This document shows positions 16,405-21,417 of a DNA stretch of 22,521 bases, piece after piece. The stretch spans positions 1-22,521 of the forward strand of contig CAKQHU010000008.1 in NCBI GenBank assembly GCA_934234275.1, read 5' to 3'. A program made the position numbers and the translations under genes. How positions within the stretch are numbered: the first letter of the stretch is position 1; each line of letters begins with the position of its first letter. The notes under the pieces are model-generated. The model had not been told where the DNA came from. It worked only from the letters and a program-made list of their open reading frames with translations, and made no database searches. The DNA is from an uncultured Phascolarctobacterium sp. Its GTDB lineage: Bacteria; Bacillota; Negativicutes; Acidaminococcales; Acidaminococcaceae.

Positions 16405-17349
16405 TCAAATCTTAATCGCATAACGCAGGCGCGCACTGCGGCTGCGCGGATTTTCTTCCACCTCTGCCTTGGAGGGAACAATATTGCCTGTTTTGCGCAG
16501 CAAAGGCTTTTTACCGCATACGCACACCGGCAGCTGCGGCGGGCAAGTGCAACCCTTGGCAAGCTTGGCAAAGGTCTGCTTAATAATTCTGTCCTCCAAC
16601 GAATGGAAGGTAATAACACCGATACGGCCGCCGCTCTTTAAGCGGTTTACGGCTCTTTCCATCGTATCTGCCAAAATTCCCAGCTCGTTGTTTACCTCGA
16701 TGCGGATAGCCTGAAAGGTACGCTTCGCCGGATGCGGGCCGTCAAGTCTTGCTCCCTTGGGAATAGCCTTCTTGATGACATCCACAAGCTCAAAGGTAGT
16801 GGTCAACGGCTTTTCCTTGCGTGCTGCCACAATAAACTGTGCGATACGCTTCGCCCAGCGTTCCTCACCGTAACGGTGAATAATATCCGCCAGCTCTTCT
16901 TCCTTATAGTGGTTTACAATGTACTCTGCATCCAGACTTGCTTCTTTATTCATGCGCATATCCAAAGGTCCATCATGCATATATGAGAAACCACGCTCCG
17001 GTGTGTCCAGCTGATAGCTAGAAACACCAAGGTCAAAAAAGATACCGTCAATTTCATCTATTCCCATGGAATCCAATACCTGGGAAAAATTTTCAAAATT
17101 AGACTTGGCAACTGCGGTTTTGCAGGTAAATTTGTTCAGCAAGCGTTCAGAACCAACAGCAATAGCATCATCATCCTGATCAATGCCAATCAAAAGGCCA
17201 CCTGCCTCCAGCTGTGCGGCAAACGCACTGCTGTGCCCCGCACCGCCCATAGTGCAGTCCACGTAAATACCATTTTTATCTGTTATCAGAAAGTCCACGC
17301 TCTCAGCGAGCAGAATACTTGTATGCTTAAATTCCATAGCCAACACCAA
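16405..17349 (-). CDS. rsmH: 16S rRNA (cytosine1402-N4)-methyltransferase RsmH (MraW)
   Basis: RsmH methylates C1402 of 16S rRNA in the ribosomal P site. The 314-residue protein begins with the conserved [14 protein letters not shown], followed by a SAM-binding glycine-containing loop in [14 protein letters not shown] and GIDQDDDAI. It also has the family signatures [47 protein letters not shown] and [12 protein letters not shown]. Two starts are possible: TTG at 17349, with AGGA 8 bases upstream inside mraZ, or ATG at 17337, which has no clear ribosome site. The first is listed. It begins 2 bases after the mraZ stop, so translation is probably coupled. Confidence 0.95.
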   Translation of the reverse strand: MVLAMEFKHTSILLAESVDFLITDKNGIYVDCTMGGAGHSSAFAAQLEAGGLLIGIDQDDDAIAVGSERLLNKFTCKTAVAKSNFENFSQVLDSMGIDEIDGIFFDLGVSSYQLDTPERGFSYMHDGPLDMRMNKEASLDAEYIVNHYKEEELADIIHRYGEERWAKRIAQFIVAARKEKPLTTTFELVDVIKKAIPKGARLDGPHPAKRTFQAIRIEVNNELGILADTMERAVNRLKSGGRIGVITFHSLEDRIIKQTFAKLAKGCTCPPQLPVCVCGKKPLLRKTGNIVPSKAEVEENPRSRSARLRYAIKI

Positions 17350-17351
17350 TC

Positions 17352-17783
17352 TTATATTCCTAAGTCAGCAAGCTGCTCTGCAAGCTCGCTCACATCCTCG
17401 GCATTTTCTTCGTTATATTCGTTCCAACGGCCTGCATCCCAAATTTCGGCTCTGCTGCCTACGCCCACAATCACAGCATCCTTTTCCAGACCGGCATGAC
17501 GACGCAGGTTTGCCGGCAGCAATACTCTGCCCTGCTTGTCACATTCGCCCTCGCAGGCACCGCCAAAGAGGAAACGGGTAAAATCACGCGCTGTTTTGCG
17601 GCTCATCGGCAAGGCTGCCAGCTTCTGTTCCAGCTGATGCCATTGCTCCATATCGTAAACAAAAAGACAGCCGTCCAGACCTTTGGTAATAATAAACTTA
17701 CTGCCCAAACTTTCACGCAACTTAGCAGGCATAGCAAGACGACCTTTTGCATCCAGAGTGTGTTCGTATTCACCTAAAAGCAT
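17352..17783 (-). CDS. mraZ: MraZ, dcw-cluster transcriptional regulator
   Basis: A 143-residue protein of full family length, made of two AbrB/SpoVT-like beta-hairpin repeats. The first begins [22 protein letters not shown] (near 2-23) and the second is around [16 protein letters not shown], the DxxGR motif in each being characteristic. MraZ assembles into a ring and represses its own operon by binding short GTGGG-like direct repeats in the leader. It is the first gene of the cluster. Such repeats are present between its promoter and start (see 17791-17816), and AAGGGGG lies 7 bases before the ATG. Confidence 0.97.
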   Translation of the reverse strand: MLLGEYEHTLDAKGRLAMPAKLRESLGSKFIITKGLDGCLFVYDMEQWHQLEQKLAALPMSRKTARDFTRFLFGGACEGECDKQGRVLLPANLRRHAGLEKDAVIVGVGSRAEIWDAGRWNEYNEENAEDVSELAEQLADLGI

Positions 17784-17790
17784 TTTGTCG

Positions 17791-17816
17791 CCCCCTTTTT
17801 ACCCACATTGCACCAC
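17791..17816 (-). promoter_or_regulatory. Putative MraZ operator: three 10-bp-spaced G-rich repeats
   Basis: On the minus strand GTGG (17813-17816), GTGGG (17802-17806) and GGGGG (17791-17795) have their GG cores exactly 10 bases apart. MraZ homologues bind tandem GTGG/TGGG repeats spaced about 10 bases in front of mraZ. The repeats lie just downstream of the predicted transcription start, and the last one is also the mraZ ribosome site, so binding could block both transcription and translation. The third unit is degenerate. Confidence 0.6.
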
Positions 17817-17824
17817 TTTTCTCC

Positions 17825-17853
17825 ATTATATCGTTTATTAGCCGTAAACGCAA
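17825..17853 (-). promoter_or_regulatory. Candidate dcw operon promoter upstream of mraZ
   Basis: On the minus strand TTGCGT (17848-17853) and a perfect TATAAT (17825-17830) are spaced 17 bases apart, with the start site expected near 17818. It directly precedes the MraZ-like repeats. The -35 box is only partly consensus, which agrees with regulated or factor-dependent strength. Confidence 0.65.
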
Positions 17854-17938
17854 GTATTTCACGGCTTAATGTGAAAAAATAATCAAAAAAACGTGAACTC
17901 TGTCAAGCTTAATTCGCAAAAAATTTTCAGTAATAAAT

Positions 17939-17967
17939 TTGGCTTTTAGAAGCACAAATGATATAAT
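17939..17967 (+). promoter_or_regulatory. Candidate promoter for the DUF1858 gene
   Basis: On the plus strand TTGGCT (17939-17944), a 17-base spacer and a perfect TATAAT (17962-17967). The start would be near 17974, giving a leader of about 44 bases. It is divergent from the mraZ promoter, about 85 bases away. Confidence 0.6.
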
Positions 17968-18017
17968 GAATGAGTACGGATTATGTGTACAATTTTTATA
18001 AAACGGAGACTTATACA

Positions 18018-18227
18018 ATGGTTACTAAAGATACCGGCATTATTGAAGCCGTTCAAAACCATCCTGAAATCATGGAGGTTTTCGCTGAATATGGTCTGGG
18101 CTGCATCGGCTGCATGGCTGCTCATTTCGAAACCATCGGTCAGGGCGCAGGCGCTCACGGCATTGATGTTGATGCTCTTATCGAAGATATCAATAAGGTT
18201 ATTGCCGAAGCAGAAGCAAACAAATAA
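18018..18227 (+). CDS. DUF1858 domain protein, hybrid-cluster-protein-associated redox disulfide type
   Basis: A 69-residue cytoplasmic protein, nearly all of it one DUF1858 domain. It begins with IIEAVQNHPEIMEVFAEYGLGCIGC and ends in an acidic helix. The CIGC pair (Cys29, Cys32) is the redox or metal-binding CxxC of the family, which is found alone or fused to hybrid cluster protein and other redox proteins in anaerobes. The precise reaction is unknown. The start at 18018 is chosen because GGAG lies 9 bases upstream; an upstream frame from 17970 has no ribosome site and begins within 3 bases of the -10 box. The gene is followed by a hairpin terminator or attenuator and then by a lactate/malate-dehydrogenase-like gene. 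Confidence 0.88.
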   Translation: MVTKDTGIIEAVQNHPEIMEVFAEYGLGCIGCMAAHFETIGQGAGAHGIDVDALIEDINKVIAEAEANK

Positions 18228-18283
18228 AATAGCGAAGCGGGATAAATACTGCACCGGCATATTTTTACCGCATAGAAAAAATG

Positions 18284-18326
18284 AGGGAACTATCTCCAGC
18301 ACAAGTGGGGACGGTTCCCTGTTTTC
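18284..18326 (+). terminator. Hairpin terminator or attenuator between the DUF1858 gene and the dehydrogenase gene
   Basis: AGGGAAC (18284-18290) pairs with GTTCCCT (18314-18320). Inside it TCTCC (18293-18297) pairs with GGGGA (18307-18311), giving a nearly continuous 14-bp stem with one mismatch and a 9-base loop, followed by GTTTTC. It may end the DUF1858 transcript or partly attenuate readthrough into the dehydrogenase gene, whose ribosome site begins 11 bases after the stem. Confidence 0.6.
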
Positions 18327-18344
18327 ATAAAGGAGGTCTCTGTT

Positions 18345-19298
18345 ATGTTAAAAACTCGTAAGGTTGTAATCGTCGGCGCAGGTCATGTCGGCTCTCACGT
18401 TGCTTTAGCGCTCATCCAGTCCGGTGAAGCAGATGATATTGTATTGATTGATATTCTCAAGGAAAAGGCTGCCGCACAGGCGCTGGACTTAGATGACGGC
18501 GTCAGCGGCGCACTTTGCGGCCGTGATGCCATCATCCGCGCCGGTGAATACAGCGAGCTGAACGATGCCGATATTCTGGTAATGGCCTTCGGCCGCAGCC
18601 GTCGTCCCGGCGAAACTCGTCTGGATATGTTTGATGATTCCATCAAGATGGCTAACGAGGTTATCAGTCATCTGAAGCAGGTTGACTTCAAGGGAATAAT
18701 GATCAGCATTTCCAATCCTGCAGATATTATTTGCGAGCATATCCGCCGCCAGATGCAGTGGGATCCGCACCGCTGCTTCTGCACCGGCACCAGTCTCGAA
18801 AGCTACCGCCTGCTGCGCGTACTCAGCGCCGCTACCGGCTACAGCCGCAAATCTATTCAGGCCTTCTGCATGGGCGAGCACGGTAATTCCAGCTTCGTTG
18901 TCTGGTCCCGCATCCGCATTGGCAGCAAGAGCTTTGCCCAGCTGCGCAGCGAACGTCCGGAGCTGGCTGCCCTCAGTCTGGACGATTTGCAGCTGCAGGT
19001 TAAAAGAGCCGGCGATATTGAGGTTGACGGCAAAGGCTGTACGGAATTCGGTATTGCCAATGCCGCCTGCATGCTGATTAAGGCTATCTTCCATGACCAG
19101 AAGCTCATCTGGCCCTGCTCCACCGCTCTCAACGGCGAATACGGTCAGAAGAACGTTGCTGCCGGCGTACCCTGTGTCATCGGCAAGAACGGCATCGAAG
19201 AAATTCTTGAGCTGAAACTGACGGAAGAAGAACAAGCTAAGTTCGCTGCCTCCTGCGACATTCTGCGTGGCTTTTTGGACAGAGCAGGCAGCTTGTAA
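18345..19298 (+). CDS. L-lactate/malate dehydrogenase family enzyme, atypical active site
   Basis: A 317-residue NAD-dependent L-2-hydroxyacid dehydrogenase. The Rossmann motif GAGHVG is at 11-16 and Asp36 at the end of strand 2 favours NAD over NADP. The mobile loop GRSRRPGETR (83-92) keeps the carbonyl-polarising Arg92 (Arg109 in lactate dehydrogenase numbering). Arg155 (Arg171, substrate carboxylate) and the catalytic His179 in GEHGNS (178-182 region) are present. Two key sites are unusual: Arg86 stands where lactate dehydrogenases have Gln102, as in malate dehydrogenases, and Glu152 stands where Asp168 normally assists the histidine. GEHGNS, rather than GEHGDS/T, resembles L-2-hydroxyisocaproate dehydrogenase. 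So the substrate may be oxaloacetate/malate or another 2-oxoacid rather than pyruvate. AAGGAGG lies 8 bases before the start. No obvious T-tailed terminator follows. Confidence 0.9.
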   Translation: MLKTRKVVIVGAGHVGSHVALALIQSGEADDIVLIDILKEKAAAQALDLDDGVSGALCGRDAIIRAGEYSELNDADILVMAFGRSRRPGETRLDMFDDSIKMANEVISHLKQVDFKGIMISISNPADIICEHIRRQMQWDPHRCFCTGTSLESYRLLRVLSAATGYSRKSIQAFCMGEHGNSSFVVWSRIRIGSKSFAQLRSERPELAALSLDDLQLQVKRAGDIEVDGKGCTEFGIANAACMLIKAIFHDQKLIWPCSTALNGEYGQKNVAAGVPCVIGKNGIEEILELKLTEEEQAKFAASCDILRGFLDRAGSL

Positions 19299-19399
19299 GG
19301 CGCTGCGTTCTCGCTTCCTTCCGCCCCCTTCCGCCTCGCTACGCTCGGCACCTTCCCTATACTAAGACCCATTTTTCATATAATGAAAAATGCTTGTCG
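19299..19399. other. Intergenic stretch after the dehydrogenase gene with a 10-bp dyad
   Basis: The first 60 bases are pyrimidine-rich with repeated CTTCC/CCGCC words. Then CATTTTTCAT (19370-19379) and ATGAAAAATG (19383-19392) form a perfect 10-bp dyad with a 3-base centre. No T-run follows, so a terminator role is doubtful. No protein gene is seen. Confidence 0.4.
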
Positions 19400-19780
19400 T
19401 GTTATACTCGAAGAGTGCAAGGGGCAGGCAAGAAAGTTAGACGAGCAATTAATATATCGCAGCGAAAACATAAAAATTTTAGGGAATGAGTGCCTGGAAT
19501 AACAGAAATTGCAATACTGTTTGAGCGCTAAGCTAACTGCTACAGTAAAATCTCTTGGCCTAGCGCGAGTTTATTGCAAATTCGTTGTTATTCCGCACGA
19601 AATTACCGTCCGCGAATCGCTTCGCATACAATCGTGTAAACACCAAATCCTCTTAAGCGAATTGCGGGAAAATTTTTCGTTGCAGCGCGATATGTTAATT
19701 GCGACACTTACATGTAAATAAGAAAAACAACTGCATCCGCCGTACCTAAATGGTATGTCGAATGCAGTTGTTTTAAATTT
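19400..19780 (+). ncRNA. Candidate structured non-coding RNA or palindromic element
   Basis: No convincing protein frame lies here, but the DNA is strongly self-complementary. An outer stem pairs 19445-19460 with 19687-19702 over 16 continuous bp (one wobble) and can continue with CGAAAA/TTTTCG. Inside are two independent hairpins. The first, 19496-19594, pairs GGAATAACA with TGTTATTCC, GCAATA with TATTGC, and GCGCTA with TAGCGC. The second, 19596-19636, pairs CACGA with TCGTG around GCGAA/TTCGC. This is a three-way-junction layout. An extended -10 box, TGTTATACT (19400-19408), precedes it and a strong terminator (19724-19777) follows, which fits a plus-strand RNA of about 365 bases. It does not show tmRNA or RNase P landmarks. 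The alternative is a MITE-like mobile element with imperfect terminal inverted repeats. Confidence 0.45.
19724..19777 (+). terminator. Strong hairpin terminator, probably bidirectional
   Basis: AAAACAACTGCAT (19724-19736) and ATGCAGTTGTTTT (19762-19774) pair perfectly over 13 bp, with an inner GTACC/GGTAT stem (742-746 with 752-756 of the 19 kb block) and a TAAAT loop. The T-run at the end serves the plus strand and the A-run at the start serves the minus strand. It closes the structured region and insulates it from the next promoter. Confidence 0.75.
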
Positions 19781-19792
19781 TCAGAATTTTGC

Positions 19793-19821
19793 TTGACTTT
19801 ACTCGTCATTTTCTTTATACT
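19793..19821 (+). promoter_or_regulatory. Near-consensus promoter of the DUF4160/DUF2442 leader
   Basis: TTGACT (19793-19798), a 17-base spacer and TATACT (19816-19821): five of six matches to consensus in each box with ideal spacing. Transcription should start near 19828, about 170 bases ahead of the DUF4160 start. Confidence 0.75.
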
Positions 19822-19827
19822 TACCTT

Positions 19828-19938
19828 AGCTTCGCATTTACAACAAAATAAGCAGTACCTTTCGACTAATGTCGTCAGTAATTTAGCAGTACCTATGGTA
19901 TCCGAAACCTGCGGATACCATGTGTACTGCTTTTTTTG
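19828..19938 (+). ncRNA. Short leader RNA with repeated AGCAGTACCT and a strong terminator
   Basis: From the promoter, the transcript would contain AGCAGTACCT twice (19851-19860 and 19885-19894) with a small CGAC/GTCG hairpin between (19863-19874). The second copy starts a very stable terminator: AGCAGTAC (19885-19892) pairs with GTACTGCT (19924-19931) and ATGGTATCC (19895-19903) with GGATACCAT (19913-19921), followed by seven Ts (19931-19937). The first copy could also pair with GTACTGCT, an alternative fold that would open the outer terminator stem. This suggests an attenuator controlling the downstream gene pair, or a separate small RNA of about 110 bases. The sequence is clear; the regulatory role is inferred. 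Confidence 0.5.
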
Positions 19939-19998
19939 TTTGGCACCTCATGTTGTATTTTACCGAAGCAAATATTATAATTAAAGGAGGAAAACAAC

Positions 19999-20253
19999 AT
20001 GCCGTTAATATCCAGTTTCTACGGAATGTACATCAAAATGTATTTTCAGAGAAAAGAACACAATCCACCACATTTCCATGTAATTTATGGTGAATACACA
20101 GGTGAAATCGAAATCAAATCTTTGAAAATGCTAGAAGGAGATTTGCCACCTAAAGCATTGGAACTCGTCAAAGAATGGGCTGCATTGCACCAAACTGCAC
20201 TAATGCATATATGGGAAACACAGGAATTTATTAAATTACCACCATTAAAATAG
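19999..20253 (+). CDS. DUF4160 domain protein
   Basis: An 84-residue protein matching DUF4160: an N-terminal beta stretch (GMYIKMYFQRKEH), the conserved histidine- and proline-rich HNPPHFHVIYGEYTGEI (21-37), then GDLPPKALELVKEWAALH in the C-terminal helix. Members are small, common in mobile or accessory regions, and usually paired with a DUF2442 gene as here; the pair is often suspected to be a toxin-antitoxin-like module but the activity is not established. AAAGGAGG lies 8 bases before the ATG. Base composition is visibly AT-richer than the dcw genes, suggesting acquisition by transfer. It is followed after 14 bases by the DUF2442 gene. Confidence 0.88.
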   Translation: MPLISSFYGMYIKMYFQRKEHNPPHFHVIYGEYTGEIEIKSLKMLEGDLPPKALELVKEWAALHQTALMHIWETQEFIKLPPLK

Positions 20254-20267
20254 AAGGAGGTGCTACC

Positions 20268-20522
20268 ATGTTTCATAAGGTTCAAAAGGTAAAAGCATTA
20301 CCGAATTTTATTTTAAAAGTTGATTTTATCAACGGTATCTGCAAGTATTATGATGTAAAGCCTCTTTTAGAAATATGGCAACCCTTTAAAGCTCTTAAAT
20401 ACACCAATGGTCTTTTTAACTTAGTCAAGGTTGATGTTGGCGGCTATGGTATCAGTTGGAATGATGATCTTGATTTAAGCTGTGATGAGCTTTGGGAAAA
20501 TGGTTATTCTGAAAGTCTTTAA
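20268..20522 (+). CDS. DUF2442 domain protein
   Basis: An 84-residue protein with the DUF2442 pattern: a beta-strand start (KVKALPNFILKVDFINGICKY), YDVKPLL (about 35-41), then a central stretch with GLFNLVKVDVGGYGISWNDDLDLSCDELWENG, typical of the C-terminal half. DUF2442 proteins are partner proteins of DUF4160 in many genomes, and some variants are fused to helix-turn-helix domains; none is fused here. AAGGAGG lies 7 bases before the start. Base composition is AT-rich like its partner. A truncated second DUF2442-like start follows at 20544. Confidence 0.87.
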   Translation: MFHKVQKVKALPNFILKVDFINGICKYYDVKPLLEIWQPFKALKYTNGLFNLVKVDVGGYGISWNDDLDLSCDELWENGYSESL

Positions 20523-20543
20523 CAATCATTAAAGGTGAGAATT

Positions 20544-20633
20544 ATGCTTAGACCTGCTGCAGTCAGCACAACTGTATGTAAAGACTACATCCTAAAGGTT
20601 TTTTATAGGGATCTGTTGGCTAGGGAACAGTAG
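20544..20633 (+). pseudogene. Short frame resembling a truncated DUF2442 start
   Basis: A 29-codon frame with an AGGTGA ribosome site 5 bases ahead of its ATG. Its CKDYILKVFYRD (12-23) lines up with LPNFILKVDFIN at the start of the DUF2442 protein just upstream, and MLRPAAV is a common opening of DUF2442 proteins. The similarity ends after the ILKV segment and a stop follows at 20631, with no restoration seen in the other two frames. It is most simply a decayed second copy. It could instead be a tiny real gene or chance; the match is only about a dozen residues. Confidence 0.35.
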
Positions 20634-20669
20634 GCACTTCACTTCCACAACTCATACAAAAACACAATC

Positions 20670-20716
20670 AAAAACGTCGTGAGCAATGATCAAACTCATA
20701 AGCTCACGACGTTTTT
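20670..20716. terminator. Bidirectional terminator between converging genes
   Basis: AAAAACGTCGTGAGC (20670-20684) and GCTCACGACGTTTTT (20702-20716) form a perfect 15-bp stem with a 17-base loop. T-runs lie at the end on both strands. It separates the plus-strand DUF4160/DUF2442 genes from the converging minus-strand gene ending at 20758. Confidence 0.85.
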
Positions 20717-20757
20717 AATTTCTTAAATACACATTATAAAACTACAAACTCACAGCC

Positions 20758-21117
20758 TCAATATGCGTCCAAGCCGTTGCGCGCACCACCGACAACACGC
20801 ACATTGCTAACATTAAAAGCAGCTTTAATCACAGGCAGATACTTGCCGATCAGCTCCGTGCGCACTCTTTCATCGCCGGCAACCAGCAACAACGCATCGT
20901 CGCCCAGGTTAATATTCAGCAGCGGGCTAATCAGACGCTCAAACGCAGGCGCAGACATAGCCTTCTTCAAAGCCGTCAATCCGGGCACAAGCTGCGGTTT
21001 TTCCTTAGCCATGCGCACCTCCAGTGCTTCAAAAGGAACCTCGAACAGCTTATCATTGGCTGCACCGACAAAGCTTTCATTAAGAGAACCGCTTACACCA
21101 ACAAAATCTTCTGCCAT
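20758..21117 (-). CDS. Small protein with a DnaA domain I-like C-terminal half
   Basis: A 119-residue protein of no certain family. Residues about 48-110 read like the DnaA N-terminal domain: LKKAMSAPAFERLISPL, then LNINLGDDALLLVAGDERVR and LIGKYLPVIKAAF, followed by a last strand (NVRVVG). DnaA domain I has the same helix - beta - helix - beta spacing with SxxxFxxWLxP and the P/NEFVRDWLxxxYxPxI region, but the conserved Trp is replaced here. The first 47 residues are unlike DnaA. DnaA domain I binds helicase and regulators, so a free-standing version might modulate them; this is inference only. Start at 21117 is chosen because GGAGG lies 8 bases upstream; frames further up have no ribosome site and would overrun the promoter at 21194-21222. 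The gene is isolated, with its own promoter. Confidence 0.75.
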   Translation of the reverse strand: MAEDFVGVSGSLNESFVGAANDKLFEVPFEALEVRMAKEKPQLVPGLTALKKAMSAPAFERLISPLLNINLGDDALLLVAGDERVRTELIGKYLPVIKAAFNVSNVRVVGGARNGLDAY

Positions 21118-21193
21118 AAGAAAAACCTCCTTCATAACATACACACATACGGAGGCATAGCCCCCGCTCAAAATAAAAACTCCTGCTAATATG

Positions 21194-21222
21194 AATTTAT
21201 CACGATTCGGACTCTTTGTCAA
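21194..21222 (-). promoter_or_regulatory. Strong candidate promoter for the DnaA-domain-like gene
   Basis: On the minus strand a perfect TTGACA (21217-21222), a 17-base spacer and TAAATT (21194-21199), preceded by TG in the extended -10 position (TGATAAATT). The start would be near 21187, leaving a leader of about 70 bases that contains a small GGGGGC/GCCTCC hairpin. The rest of the gap between this gene and alaS (21223-21339) shows only a 5-bp GCGTT/AACGC hairpin and nothing more. Confidence 0.75.
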
Positions 21223-21339
21223 AAAATACATAGTAAAAATATTATCGGCGTTGCAATAACGCTTAACAAAAAATGCTTCTCGGCAAGCGGTTTTTACAAC
21301 TGTAATCAAACCGGCTGAAAGCACTATTACAGACATACA

Positions 21340-21374
21340 AAAACTGACGAAGCAAAATTTGCCTCGTCAGTTTT
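21340..21374 (-). terminator. alaS terminator
   Basis: AAAACTGACGA (21340-21350) and TCGTCAGTTTT (21364-21374) form a perfect 11-bp stem; inside, GCAAA/TTTGC can extend it. On the minus strand a run of five Ts follows, 44 bases beyond the alaS stop. A T-run on the plus side makes it potentially bidirectional. Confidence 0.8.
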
Positions 21375-21417
21375 ATTTTTAGATAATATTTAATTCAACG
21401 TCTGCTAAATGAAGTAA

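Noticed and set aside
17901..17906. A perfect minus-strand TTGACA upstream of mraZ as a second operon promoter
   Set aside because: At 17-18 bases the -10 position reads ATTATT or TTATTT, too poor to call; the promoter at 17825-17853 fits better.
19509..19721. A 70-codon plus-strand frame inside the structured element
   Set aside because: No ribosome site, and its codons fall across both arms of the palindromes; the structure explains the sequence better than coding does.
19400..19780. tmRNA or RNase P RNA, considered because of the ~365-base length
   Set aside because: No tRNA-like ends, CCA or tag frame, and no conserved RNase P core motifs were found.
19953..19981. TTGTAT and TATAAT spaced 17 bases as a second promoter for the DUF4160 gene
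   Set aside because: The start would fall at about 19988, inside the ribosome site at 19983-19990, so it could not give a normally translated message.
19793..19984. A 63-codon plus-strand frame ahead of the DUF4160 gene
   Set aside because: It starts at the -35 box of the promoter and runs through the terminator T-run, with no ribosome site.
21132..21158. An 8-residue upstream frame in the leader of the DnaA-domain-like gene, ending just before its ribosome site
   Set aside because: Its only G-rich upstream sequence is too close to the ATG, so a leader peptide cannot be supported.
21118..21336. A 73-residue N-terminal extension of the DnaA-domain-like protein
   Set aside because: The extension would run back over a consensus promoter and has no ribosome site, while the start at 21117 has a very good one.
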